From the NCBI RefSeq assembly GCF_954871325.1, contig NC_088775.1:17337561-17401560 (forward strand): DNA of 64,000 bases, read 5' to 3'. Below are positions 45,491 to 58,040 of the stretch, one piece after another. The position numbers were made by a program, and so were the translations under genes. Origin of the DNA: Gordionus sp. m RMFG-2023 (Eukaryota > Nematomorpha > Gordioida > Chordodea > Parachordodidae). The stretch's first letter is position 1. Every line of letters begins with the position of its first letter. Below the pieces are notes generated by a model. The model ran no database searches, was not told where the DNA came from, and was given only the letters and a program-made list of their open reading frames with translations.

Positions 45491-47269
45491 TTTAAAGCCT
45501 TCGACTAATATATTACAATTAAAATACGAAATTGTAACAGTTACTAGGTTAATTTAAGATTTTTTTTATATTATATTTTCTAAAATTATTATTAATTTTT
45601 CATTATTATTTATTTTTAAAACGTGATATATCAACAGTTCCCTTTCTAAATTGCTAAAATGGAGAAAATATCATCATTATTCCCAATTTCCGGAATCAAA
45701 TTAAAAACAAAGATAAGATTTCCTTTATTTTTAGAGATTTTTTAAAACCTTAATCTAACTAGATGTGTTTCCTACCTATCATCTATTAATATTAATTTCA
45801 TTTACTTTAAAATTTTCTAGGAGATATAAGCGGGAATCCCAATTTTTAGCGATTTAGAACCTATCCCAAGAGAATTTTCTAAAAGTTTTAGTATTTTTAA
45901 AGGACAACTGTTTACAATGATTCATAAATCAAAAGGAAGACATTAAAATGCAATGGCGAATAAAACATATTGAATCAAATAAACAAACTAACATCTATAT
46001 TTTATTTTAATAAATTATATTTTTTTTATTCTTATATTTTATAAAAACATTTTATAACAATTTTCATACATTTTGGGATAAGGATTCCATGAATTTAGAA
46101 TCGTCTAATTTTATGTAACATTGAGAGCGATTGAAGACACTAATACCGATTTTATGCAGTCTATTTGATTGACAATGTATTCATCTACCATGATTGTATT
46201 TTTTATTTTAAATTCTAATATTTATTAGCATTTCTATGGTAATAAATTATTTACAGGGCAGTGTATCTAGAATACAAAAAATGTCTGATATGTAATTCTT
46301 GTGCACTTTATTGTACATCTATTAACATTTTCAAGTCGAAAAATGCGCGATCTAATTTTGAAAGATACATAATATATAATATTAATATTATCTTTTTTGT
46401 TGTTTATCAATATGCGTAACCATTTTTAATACATACTCCGATTATAAAAATAATTTGAAATATTTTACATTTTTGTTTAAACGGATAGTCAAAACTGACA
46501 ATGATATTCCCTTATATCTATTGGGTATTTCCTTCCAAGAATCAATTAAAATAGAAAATGATAGGGTTTTGAAAAAGTTATAATTACATTGATATACAAC
46601 CATTGTTTATGATTCATGATAAAAAATATTAATAATATGCTAAAATGCCATTACATAAAAAAAAATTATATTTATAAAAGGGGAAACCCGTTTTCCCTAT
46701 TTTTTGAGAATTTTTACGCTAAAATTTTTTAAAATCGGTGAAGATACTACATATCCCCCGTCTACATCAGTACCGATAATTTGAAAAAAAATAAAAGTTA
46801 ATTAGGAAATATTAACATTTTACTTTTAATCAAATTAAAAATAAGATTCATCCACTCGCAGTGTATAACACCTTATCCCTTAAAAATCTGCTTAATAAAA
46901 ATTAAAATATCTTCTTAAATTTTCCAATTTAAACATTACATTACAGTTGATCATAGCTGTTGCTGTCGTCTGATACCAATGATATATATAATATCATTGT
47001 CTGATACTAATTAAATAATAATAGCAAAATAATAATGTACAAATAAGTATAGGTTAAAAGAAAAGAATTGTATGACAAGATATATTGGTGATTAGACACT
47101 TTAAAGGTTTTAATATTGGTAAACAATTCAAAAATTATGTGGAATAGGATTATTTTGCATCAAAAATTATTTTTGTTTCTATCAGCTGTTTCGTTCTTAA
47201 TTGTGCGTTTTATGATCAAAATTTAAAAATATTTCTTTTTGTTGTGTTCCAAAATACATAATACATTCA
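45491..47269. other. AT-rich stretch without a gene
   Basis: No coding sequence or repeat with clear ends recognised. A small palindrome ATGATATATATAATATCAT occurs near 46979. Confidence 0.5.
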
Positions 47270-48212
47270 ATGGAGGAAAGTCATAATTATGATAATCTAC
47301 TTATGATGTTATTATCAAATGAAGGAACCCTTGATAAATTTTTTGATAAAATTTTTAATTTCTTACACAGAAAGTGCGTGTATTTTTTAAATATTTAAAT
47401 TAATAATTAGATCAGAACTGATTTTTATAAAATTTTGAAATCATCAGATGGTAAATTTGGGTTCCCCAAAGGATATGCAGAAGAACTTGTTAAAGCAGTA
47501 ACTCATATGGTATAATAATCTTTATTTGCATTAATATTAGGCATTTACAAGATATCAAATTTTACAAAATGAAACTGTAATTACAAAAAGTGATAATTAT
47601 TCTGGTATTTATTTAATTAATATTCTATTTTTATTAAAATATTTATAATAAGATTATTTACACATTGCAGATCAAACTCAACACAATAATGACATTTTTC
47701 CAAGAGAGCTAAAATCAAATAAATATGAATTGTTAAAATTAAAAAATTTACCATTATCTGGTGACTCAAAAAAGTAAAATTCATTATATTATCAATGTTT
47801 ATTTTAAACATGAAAGAGATCAAATTGTTTTTCAAAAATACTCAGAAAGTTATAATGGTGCAATTAGGGAAAATTATGTATGGACCCAAACTAATGATGA
47901 TATAGATGTGAGAGTATTTATTGAGCCAACCATAATGTCACAAAAAGATATATCTATAAAAATTGATAATAATTACATTGAAATTAAAACATTAATAAAA
48001 GTATATATTATATATTTATAATAATTTTATGTTTTAATTTTTAGACGTTAATTTCAGGGTTCTTTCATGCATTAATTAAAAAGGCAGAATCTTTTTGGAG
48101 CATTATACCTGGAGATCATATTCATGTTTATAATAAAACTTATTATTTACTATTTATTAGGATTATGCTACCTCCAATTTTTCATGGATCTGATCTAATA
48201 TATATTTTTTAA
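47270..48212 (+). CDS. NUDCD3: NUDCD3-like protein, six exons, altered C-terminus
   Basis: Exons: 47270-47373, 47416-47509, 47541-47604, 47671-47760, 47819-48000, 48045-48212. All five introns (42, 31, 66, 58 and 44 bp) have GT-AG ends and keep phase, giving 233 residues. The N-terminus (MEESHNYDNLLMMLLSNEG...FFDKIFNFLHRKTDFYKIL, GKFGFPKGYAEELVKAV) matches the NudC-family N-terminal domain; the CS domain follows with SYNGAIRENYVWTQ, DDIDVRVFIEP and ESFWSIIPGDHIHV. NudC proteins are Hsp90 cochaperones; NUDCD3 stabilises dynein intermediate chain. Human NUDCD3 is 361 residues; here the frame ends soon after the CS domain, where an inverted-repeat sequence (48160-48300) begins, so the last ~100 residues seem replaced. 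The fourth intron (GTGACT...AAAGAG) is the least certain. Whether the product is functional is open. Confidence 0.8.
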
Positions 48213-48300
48213 ACCTTTATTTATAAGACATTTAAATAAAATATCCTAGGACTATGTCAATATTAAATATTGGATCAGATCAGGACCATAAAAAATATCC
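48160..48300. repeat. Small inverted repeat at the end of the NUDCD3-like gene
   Basis: GGATCTGATCTAATAT near 48190 and its inverse AATATTGGATCAGATCAGG near 48275 suggest a short MITE-like insertion. A related CAGATCAG/CAGATTGG motif occurs near 48700-48730. Ends and target duplication were not resolved. Confidence 0.4.
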
Positions 48301-49177
48301 AATTGTGCCATTATTTATAAAAAAAACTGATTCCAATATTTTCATTATTTTGGTTAATTTTTATTGTTCTAATAATAAAAAATAAATAAATGGAAATTTA
48401 TTTCTAATATTTAAAAAGAAATTGAATTTTAGAAAAGGTAACTAAAAATGTTATATTATTAGTTTTTTATTATCTACATCAAGAAAAGGATTTAAAAATA
48501 TTTAACAAGTTCAGCTATAAACATTGATGATTAAAATTTTTAAAAACAAAATACACTTCGTCATTTATGCAAAAATTTTTTGTTTTTCACACATACTTAC
48601 TTTTATTCATATATTTTTTGAACAGAAGATATTATTTTTTATGACAAGAAAAATGGTATATAAAAATAATCTAGCTAAATATAAGATTGATATTGGTTAT
48701 CAGATCAGTTTTATATGAATATCAGATTGGATTAATGAAAAATTTCTGAATCATCTCCATTCCCTTTGTTTTATAAAAATTATAATATCTCATGGAAGAA
48801 TGATTTTGAGATATTAGTTTTATCTATTGCCATTAAATTTGAATTCAATATTTCTGTTGGTATTACAACTATTTGACCTTTGATTTGGAGTGAACAATTT
48901 GGCATACAACAAATAATACATTTACTTAAAAAGTCAGTATTTTTATTCCCTATCCTATAAGAATTCATGTAACACTTTAATATTATATATGAAATGATAT
49001 ACTTGTCCTCCAGCTTTAAAGTGTGTTATTCTTGATTTTATTGAATTATCATATTAATAAATAAAATATGAATGTTTTTACATCGATATAATAATTCTTA
49101 TACTTATGGCTGGTGGGCTATTATTACTCACAAGGCTGAAACTTGATGTGGGATAAGGTTGGAATAATCATAGGTAG
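48301..49177. other. Gene-poor stretch
   Basis: Only an unassigned minus-strand frame of 62 codons (48780-48968, contains KCIICCMPNC and QIKGQIVVIP) stands out. Its cysteine pattern is suggestive, but no family was recognised. Confidence 0.35.
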
Positions 49178-50600
49178 ATAATTCCATATCAAAATGATTT
49201 AAAACATGATTTCTGCCCCTCTCAATTTTGATGAAAATTCATATATAAACAAAATTTATTGTAATCTATATACTTGAAAATTTTTTAGCCTCCTAACTTT
49301 TATAAGATCAACGCATTTAAAATAACCTTTTTGCGAGTGTCTGTAATCATTAAATTAATTATTGATTAAAAATTATGCAATTATAGATAATAAATATGGT
49401 ATCAATACAAAGATACTTTTTATTTCAGAAAATAATTTTTTTTTATATAGTTTTCTAGACCTCTTATTACAGAATAAAATTTAAAATAATTATAAAGAAA
49501 ATTTGACATCCCAGATTTCTATAAAATTTTAGATATACCATATTCTATGAGTGTGGAAAAAAGGAACTTTTACAACTTTATAGGAATCTTTAAAAACTAG
49601 TAAAAACGAGAAATATTTTTTGTACTAATGGCGTTTTATTTTAATTAACATAATATTTCTATATAATAGATTTTCTATGACGTTTCTATCCAGCGAGCAA
49701 CTAATTTTATACTATATTTACCATATTTTATTTATTAAAATATGTTTTATTAATAATTTATTTTCATTCCTTGTTTCATATTATGTCAATATTTTTTTAA
49801 ATCTTGTATGGATCGGGGAAAGATAGATCTTACATTCACATAAGACTTCCTAAAGATATGGAATATATGAATAAAAATACCGATTTAATAAATCAAAGAA
49901 TGCTTACTTATATAATCTAATTTTTCGGTCGTATTAAACTTGGCAGTGGTTCCTGTCGGAGACAGTGAAACTGGTTAAAATTTGCCTAGGGTAGATGTAG
50001 AGTGTCACCTATACCGGTTATAAAAGATTTAGATGGACCACAAGAGTGTTCCGTTTTCTCATTCTTTTTCATGACCAAAGCTAACCACCAGTTTGAGTCA
50101 TGTACGCATGTCAAGTCCTATACATTATAAATGTAATACTTTCATCCCCCAAACCCAGATTTCTATTGTAGCTTCTGTCGCACTTAAATCTATTTTTGAT
50201 ATAAAACGTTTCAACCCTAGAGGAATCATTGCAGCATTTTTTTTTGTTCCTGGGATTGGTCTTGTCTTCAAAAATGGTTTTATAAGGATAACTTTTTCTG
50301 CATCATACTAATTTGTGCCAAGAACAGCTCGATACCATTTATATTATGTTTTACATATTCATACAACTACATTAGTGATGTTGTTTGATCAGCATAGGGT
50401 CTCTGTAAACTGGCTCTAGCCGCTAGCCTTTTTACTGTGCCTCCTATGCTTTCAATGCACTTTTCCATGCGCAATGGCCAAAAATGTCATTCTGCTATGA
50501 TATATTTGTAGCTAAGTAAGCGGGATGTTATGGCGGGAAGAGGGAATACTGTCGATTCCGGAAGTTTCGGGGGTTTTGATTGGGTCACCCTGTTTTGTTG
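49178..50600 (-). mobile_element. Second, older copy of the long-terminus transposon family
   Basis: The left side begins GATAATTCCATATCAAAATG, a decayed form of the GGGTAATTC.ATACCAAATCG end, and shares TTTTAGCCTCCTAACTT with the arms at 20237-22731. The minus strand carries broken parts of the same protein: a segment SIGGTVKRLAARASLQRPYA with DQTTSLM (about 50360-50450), RPIPGTKKNAAMIPLGLKRF (about 50180-50290) and TCVHDSNWWLALV (about 50060-50110). Several stops and frame changes are present, and the right arm was not found. It confirms that this is a dispersed family. Confidence 0.7.
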
Positions 50601-51407
50601 AAATATTAGTCACCTCTCTAAATTTGGTTACCTTTATTATGCAAGTATATCCAGTGTTTTAAAACCGAGATGGTGGCTTATTTTTAACTTGTGATAAGGA
50701 ACGGGGAGATGGTACCAGGCACGCCACTATAAACGTTGGATTTATATCAGACGGGGTTAAGATAGTGAAACAGTTTGTTTTTAAATAATTTATTGTCAGC
50801 ATAAGAAAAAAAAATAATCGTCCTTAATTTCGTTTTTAATCACGTGGGAAAAAAACATTTTGTATAGAAACCTAAATACTCTACGAATTATATTAAAAAA
50901 AATATGTGTGGGGAGTAAATTCAACATGCTAGAATGGCAAAAACTTTCGAGTGATGACGTATTGAATAGTTTTTCCAATTTTCCCACTAGGCCGTCAGAT
51001 AAATAAAAAAAATTAGAGGCATCATATCAAATTTTTTTTAGATGAAATTAAATAGTTCTTCTGTGTTGTGTAGGAATGTCGTAAGTTATATAAAAATAAT
51101 CATATAGAAACATTAAGAATATTAGGTTAATGTTGTGTTTAAAAAATATAAATTTAGTTCAGCTTTTTAAATATAAATAGTTTGTATATATTAATTTAGT
51201 TTTAGCCTTGTATAATTTTATTAGAATCCTTTATTTTCAATTTTCAAATAATAAATAATATAAAGTATTAAAAAAAACGAAAATATAATATTTTATGTTT
51301 TAATATATTTAAAAATGTTTGAAAAATATATAATAATACTATAAAAAAAAAGAACGGAGATGGTGTGACGCAGGGAAACAAAAATGAAAAAGGGACGTAA
51401 GTGTTGT
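50601..51407. other. Unassigned; less AT-rich at 50500-50760
   Basis: The segment 50500-50760 is richer in G and C than its surroundings but gives no recognisable protein. A minus-strand 63-codon frame (50796-50987) is unassigned. Confidence 0.35.
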
Positions 51408-52199
51408 CTAGGATAGCTCTTTGGCTAGAAGACTACCATTTAAACTGATATAATTAGCTTTGAGAATCGCTATGGATAATCGTTGACGAAGAAAAAAACC
51501 CTCTCGAGGTTCTTCTGAGAGTTTGCTGATTTGTGATCCTAAGTTATTGAAAAATGCTAAGGCGAGTTTGCCGAAGGTGTCAAGAGTGGTTGATATGATT
51601 GGGATGAAGCAATGATCGTTCATTATTTCTGTGTATTTAGAAGTTTTAAGTTGTTCCTTCTGGTCAAGGATGTTGATGGCGTGGTTTGATGGGGCCAAGG
51701 GGTCAATACAGGAATAGTCCCATACCAAAAGTTGGCCTCTCCTCCATGGGATTTGAGAGATCCCGTCAGGACGTTTACCGTCAGATCTAAAAAAACCCTG
51801 TGGTTCTAGAGTGGAAGGAATTTGGGCGGATTTCAGTGCATGTTGGATGATTGTGTTGCATTGCTTGTGTCTGATGAATCGTCCATTGCAGGAGCGACAA
51901 TGTAAACTATGTCTACCCTTCGAGTCAACTGGCGAGTTGCACCCTGAGCAGATGTGAGGGTGAGTGATGGAACAATTTAGACGAATGCCGATGGCGTGCA
52001 TAAATACATTGTTGGATAGTTGAAGCTGAAGATTGGTAGATGGGATGGCCTCAAGAAACTCATGTCCCGTACCATTGAGCAGGGAAGAGAATAGGGTGCG
52101 GTCGGTAGATTGCATGCTAGATAAGAGAGTTTCAACGCAGCGAGCAACCACTGGTGCATCCCAGTCTTTCTGTCTATGGGTTGTGTTGTTAATTGCTTA
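51408..52199 (-). pseudogene. Retroelement polyprotein C-terminal module (CCHH + RPDG...WD)
   Basis: An open minus-strand frame of about 260 codons from QKDWDAPVVARCVETLLSSM to LSIAILKANYIS and a stop. It contains a zinc-binding pattern CSGC(N)9 with HSLHC and RHKQCN, then KRPDGISQIPWRRGQLLVWD, which resembles a PD-(D/E)XK-type nuclease core, then SCIDPLAPSNH. Closely similar segments are common downstream of a reverse transcriptase in invertebrate sequences that I know only as uncharacterised proteins, so I call it the tail of a retroelement. The reverse transcriptase is not present, and the frame upstream is closed, so it is a truncated fossil piece. The element class is uncertain. Confidence 0.6.
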
Positions 52200-52519
52200 T
52201 TTTAAAAAGATAGTAGTGAATTAATAAAAGTTAAATTGTTGTTAGGCTTATATTATTTAGGATTTAAATACAACATTTTACAGTTAATTAAAATAAAATA
52301 CCATAAGCCTTTATTTCATCCCATTTAGCAGTTCAAGTTATCATCAATAATGTATCCATTTCCCTGACCTCTCTCCGGCCCTTACCTGGGACAGCAAAAG
52401 CTTGCCCTCCCTCCTGCAGCCGCCCAGTCTTTAACATTCAAAAAGACTAAGTTACCCCTTTATACCGCGTTCCTTTTAATACCTTTTTCGAATAGGCGCT
52501 TCGAGGAAAACCCACATAG
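52200..52519. other. No recognised gene
   Basis: The segment 52340-52500 is C-rich (TCTCCGGCCC, CTCCTGCAGCCGCCC) and may be non-coding sequence of the neighbouring remnants. Nothing else recognised. Confidence 0.35.
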
Positions 52520-52521
52520 TA

Positions 52522-53060
52522 TTAAATTAAATGCAAACTGGCTATGAATTGTGGAAAACCATCCTTAGCAATATCGGCCTCCTCATAACTGGTCAACAAC
52601 GACGCATATCCATAACTCTTCGCCTTGGCTATAATGCAGTTGTACTCTCCATTAACATCAATTGTGCACAGTCCATCAAATCGAATGCCTACCATCTCTT
52701 GCACTTCAAGTTTTCCCGCGGACGTCAAACCTACCATATAACCATTAACAATATTCTCCTATTAGCCCTCAAAAAGTTAATATCCCACCCACTCTTGAAC
52801 CAGTGGGTCTTTCAAATGAAAACGCTCTATGCCCGGATGGTATATCCCTTATATCCTGGATGAACGGTCTCCCACTGATCTTGAACTACACATGTATTGA
52901 TTTTGCAGCGAAGACTAAACTCATTTTCTGCCATCGAAAAGGCATAAGTCCTTAATAAAATTAAGCTGGCATCACAAACACAGTATTCATACCAATAGTC
53001 ACTAACACCAAAGGCATGTTCTGAAATGAGGCCTTTAATTATATCAAAACCATAGGCAAA
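52522..53060 (-). other. Unrecognised coding remnant with cysteine-rich segment
   Basis: Two minus-strand stretches read as protein in neighbouring frames. At about 53025-52835 a frame gives FDIIKGLISEHAFGVSDYWY, then EYCVCDASLILLRTYAFSMA, then FSLRCKINTCVVQDQWETV. At 52737-52522 another gives KLEVQEMVGIRFDGLCTIDV, then NGEYNCIIAKAKSYGYASLL and TSYEEADIAKDGFPQFIASL. Base composition is far from the AT-rich background and codon use is regular, so this was protein-coding until recently. I cannot assign a family; it could be exons of a host gene or part of an element related to the neighbour at 51408-52199. Confidence 0.4.
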
Positions 53061-53229
53061 AAAGAAGACAGATTACAGGTGACCCCAACGATGGATTCTA
53101 CTTTAGTCAGCAGATTTTGAGAATTCCCTAAGCATTCACTCCTCTCTAGGCTGACACATTCAACCTTTTTTAAAATTTTTTTTAAATTTTTTTTATATAA
53201 AATTCTATATATTTTTTTCATTTAATTTT

Positions 53230-53834
53230 TAATATATTCTTATTGTTTTTTTTAAAATATATTTTATTTTGATATGTTTAAATTATACATAATTTTAAAA
53301 TTAAAACCGTTTTTAAATAAAATTCAAAAAAAAAATATATAGTATAAAAAAATATTTTTCTCAATTTTGTTTATGAAGTTATGAAAGCTCTTTCATACAT
53401 ACTATGGTAATAGTAATGTTTATCTAATATTTAATAAAAATCTGATATGTCTATTTTTTTTATGATGATTTTAAATTTTATTTGGAAATGAGAGGTTTAG
53501 AAAATTTAAAAATAATATTTTACACTCCTATTTTCTAAAAACAAAAAGTATAGGCTTTTTTGATACTAGTAGAAAATTTAAAAATAATATTTTACACAAA
53601 AGTATAAATTTTTTGATACTAGATTTATTATATAATTGCATAGCGAGAGCAACAACCATTTTTTTTTGAAAAGATAAAATTGACAACTTTTCGAAAACAT
53701 GATCTGAATTTGAGTTCAAAGGCGAGGCCAGGAGTAGAGGAATATTTGTAAAAGGAGTTGAGTTATAAAACAATCTACATAAAAATTAGCTGGTATTTAT
53801 TAGTTTGTAGATATGACTACTTTTTTAAAATATA
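53230..53834. other. AT-rich stretch without a gene
   Basis: A GAAAATTTAAAAATAATATTTTACAC segment is duplicated near 53495-53600. No gene recognised. Confidence 0.5.
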
Positions 53835-55026
53835 ATTAGTAGCAGAGTTGTTAAAGAGCGAAGCTCCTGGAGCGCCGCTACATTTTTTCAAAAACACCTG
53901 GAGCGCCCCTCCTTTTTAAAAATGAAGAGCGGGAGCTAGCTCCTTTTAGGGCTGGAGTAGAGGAGCGCCGCTCCACCGCTCCTTTAAATTTATGGTAGAA
54001 ATTAAATTTTTTTTAAATATTAATAATGTTTGTTAATTATAAAATTCAATAAAAATGAAATTTTATTTAAATTTATCCATTAATAAATGTTGAGCCGAGT
54101 TTTATATTCGTTTTTCATCTATCATTTTAAATATGAAATATCAAGTTTTTCATTTTTATATTGAAAATTTTTTAGAAAATCTTGTAAGTCATATTAATAT
54201 TCATTTTATAGATATATAATAAAAAATAGTTTTAGATATTATAGATTTAGAGATCATAGAAGAAGAAATCAAATTTCCATCATACAAAAAATATTAAACT
54301 TCTAAAAGATGTTGATCCAAATGATCAAACAAATTTAAGGGCAAAATGCCTTTTGTGTTTATGATTTCATTTTCAAAAGTGAGCAGCTTCACAATCTAAA
54401 AAAGCATTTAAAAGTGAAATCTTTCTTTTAAATACAAAATGATAATTATATTTTTTTTTATTTTGGAATAATTTTATTAAATGGTTATAATTATTTTTGG
54501 GCAATTCATTATAGTTGAGCCTGGGTTGTTAGATATGATGTTTTTTAAATATATTTTAATTTTCTCATTACTTGTTCAACCTCCATTTTTATACCTGAAT
54601 TAATAAATATCTTTATAAAATACAATATTCCTCACAAGCAGGGTTTCGAACCGTTTAGTATAACGGTTCGGTTCGTTCCGGTTTTTAGTTTAAAATTTTA
54701 TAAAGGTTTTGTTCCATTTCGGTTTTTTAAAAAAAAATCATATCGGTTCGGTTTATAATTTATAACGGTTCTTTTCGGTTTGTTCCGGTTTTTATAAATT
54801 TAATTTTAAAAAAAATTAATCATTAACCATGTATATATTAATTTTAGAGAAAAATCTTTTTAGTTTATAATTTCTTATTTAATTTATCCATGATAATCTA
54901 ATAGATATTTTTATTAAATTTAGGAAATATAAATTAGACAAATTAGTTTTTTTTATTTCATAAATAAATAAGATAAAAACAAACATGCGTAAATACAATA
55001 ATCAATAAAATAATATGTATACTATA

Positions 55027-56957
55027 CTATTTAGGTTTAAAAAAAGAATTCGTACGGATAACTAAAATATTTTCTAATATTTCAGGATTTAATTTAGTTC
55101 TCTGGGCAGAGAGTAAAAACTTAAGGCTTGAAAATGCTCTTTCTACGGAGACCTGCGTAGCTGGAACTGCTAGCACAGTTATAGCTAACTTATAAAGTTC
55201 TGGCTTACTATTCTTTACATTTTCCCAATAATTCAAAAGATTAGTATCTTTTTCTAATCTTTCTATATTATCAAATGACCGAATTATATATTCTATTTCT
55301 ATACATTTATTTTAATTTTCGATGCCCTGAGAATTATTCTTATTAAGACTTTCATGCGACTTTAATAAATCTTCAAAATCATCATATAAATTATCCTTCG
55401 AATACGAACACGTAGGCATAGTATTTAGAATTTCAATATTCTGATTATTTAGATTTTGTATCAAGTTCCAAGTTTTACAAAGATGTTTTCTGGCGATCTC
55501 TCTTTCTTCAAAAGTTAAAAATACATTATATCTAGGGTCGAGATAAATAGCAGAGCAAAAAACTTCATTTTTAAAATTTATTTCTCGTGCTTTCATCGTA
55601 GAAACTAAAAGTCTGGCAAATGGAGTGTCTACTTTACTCGTTTGCATGAGACATTTGATCCACGCAGCATAAAAATCGCCCATTGTCAATTGTTCACTTT
55701 GTAAATATTTTGTTAAAACATAAGCTGGATATAAAGCTTTTAGTCACTAATTATTTCCCATTCATTCTCTAATAAACATTTTTCGCGAGCGATATTTCTT
55801 GGCAAAACCTTTTTAACTCTAGTAATCTCTCCAACATTAAATAGATAGAGTTCCATCTTGTGCAACAATCTATTAGTGGTTTTTTCAAATTTAATTTTGA
55901 GAGAATAGCCATTGTTCTCTGATTTCTTATTTTTTTGCAGATGTTTCTTGCTTTATTTATAATGACAATTTCATTTGAATTTTTAATGCAATCATTAATT
56001 GCTAATTGAAATGTATGTGAAGCACATCTAACACCTATTAATATGGATCTGGCATTTGATGCAAGATTAATATTTTTAATATTAAAAGGTTCTTTATTTT
56101 CATCATGAATTATATCATTATTATTTAAATCATCATTATCTATATCATTATTATTTAAATCATTATTAATTAAATAATCGTTAAGGTCATCATCTTCTCA
56201 TCGTGTAGTATTAATAGCTTAATTAACTTAATCATATTTGCTGCATTATCGGTGGTTATTGTGTAAATCTGCTCAATTTTTATTTCATATTCTTTTAAAA
56301 CATCTAGAATAATTTTTTAAAGATATTCTGATGTGTGTCGTTCTTTAATCACTTTCATGCATAGAGTCCTTAATTTTATTTTTCCGTTATTTATAAATTG
56401 AATATTGATCCCCAATATATCATATCTAGTTGCTATATCTAATTTTAACGAAATAAGTTTTTGATATACTTCCTTTTTTATATTTTCCGAAAAATCTAAC
56501 GCCATTTTTTAATATTATTGCGTATATTTTCCGAATTGATAGTTAAATTTTCACCCAATCCTATAATTATTGGATCTATAATATTTCGAAATGCTTTGTC
56601 GTCAATTGATTTTATTGGCCTACCGTGAACTGTTATTAGCTCGGTGCAGGAGCGGATTAAAGTTTCTTTATTTATATTGATTTGTATTGTAATAGTGTTG
56701 GACTTAAAAGCATCTTGGATTGTATTATACTTGTTTGCAGTTTTCGTTATTTGAATTTTTTTAATAGTCAAATTTTCTTTCTTTTTTCTTAATAATTTGA
56801 ATTCCCTATTGTGGAATCTTTCTATATGTCGTTCAAGATTTTCAGCAGGGTCTCCAGTTAAGATCTTACCACAATCTTCTATTTTACAAATAGATTGATT
56901 TTTTATGATATCTAATTTAAAATAGGAACGCACAGGATTTGACTTTTCCTGAACCAT
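55027..56957 (-). pseudogene. hAT1 transposase (BED finger, DDE core, dimerisation)
   Basis: In order on the minus strand: a BED zinc finger (ICKIEDCGKILTGDPAENLE then RHIERFHN), the region ALDFSENIKKEVYQKLISLK, the catalytic TITTDNAANM block, VRCASHTFQLAINDCIK, CCTRWNSIYLMLERLLELKR, an IYLDPRYNVFL block and the C-terminal SVERAFSSLKFLLSAQRTKL with ILENILVIRTN. This is a full-length hAT transposase layout. It is damaged by a one-base shift in the A-run near 56510, a stop after HTSEYL (about 56318), and further stops between 55690 and 55750 and before the last exon-like block. hAT proteins bind the element ends through the BED finger and act as multimers. Confidence 0.85.
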
Positions 56958-57059
56958 TTAATAGATAACTAAAAAGCTATATGATGATAGATGAAAATCT
57001 TTTATTATATAAATAGAATAAATAAAAAAGCTTAATAGAAACAATTTTACCTTCATTTT

Positions 57060-58040
57060 TATTTTTTTAAATAACTTGGATTATAGAATTTAAATGACAA
57101 TAAATAAAATGGTCAGCAACAAATATTTTAATGATATAATAATTTTTTATTTATAAAAATCATATTTTTTTTTAAATTCAGAATTCTAATATTTATTATT
57201 AAAATAATATGTTAGTTAGCATTTACCATTATCATATATGCAAAATAAAAAAAAATATGATTAAAGAATGGCATTTGTAATGAATATTTTTCTAAATCTG
57301 TATTTTTAAATAATAAAAATCTTACTATAAATCTTCAGTTTAAATAAGTTAAAACATTGCATTAAATTATTTTATACTTTTATTTATTTGTGTTTTATAT
57401 TAAATAGACTTACATTTAAAAATAGGAATTACATTTTGATGTTAAACTAAATATAACTAGTATAGTTTAATTCAAATTACCCACTCTGATATATTCTATA
57501 TAAACTAAGATAAACTTTTTTTGAATATATCAATTAATAAGAAATTATTGTAAAACAATATTATATAAAAATTGGTCAGTACTTTATTTCTGTTAGATGT
57601 TAATATAATATGACAGAATAGGTAATTTAAGTTAAACTATAGTATTTATATTTAGTTTAACATAAAATGTAATTCCCATTTTTAATTCACTGTAAGTTTA
57701 TTTAAATATAAAACACATTAATAAATAAATAAAAGTATAAAAATAATTTAATGCAATGTTAATTAACTTATTTAAACGATTTATAGTAAGATTTTTATTT
57801 TTAAAAATACAGATTTAGAAAAATATTCATTACAAATGCCATTCTTTAATCATATTTTTTTATTTTGCATATATGATAATGGTAAATGCTAACTAACATA
57901 TTATAATAATAAATAATTTATAATATTAGAATTCTGAATTTAAAAAAACAATGATTATAAATAAAAAATTATTATATCATTAAAATATTGCTGACTATTT
58001 TATTTATTGTCATTTAAATTCTATGATCCAAGTTTTTATA
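57060..58040. repeat. ~1-kb inverted repeat (hairpin) inside hAT1
   Basis: The left arm (about 57063-57520) and right arm (about 57590-58035) are inverse copies, for example GGAATTACATTTTGATGTTA near 57424 against TAACATAAAATGTAATTCCC near 57660. Only one arm is found in the related copy at 1053-2615 (about 1570-1720), so the inverted duplication arose after the two copies separated, or was lost from the other. It lies upstream of the transposase start. Confidence 0.75.
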
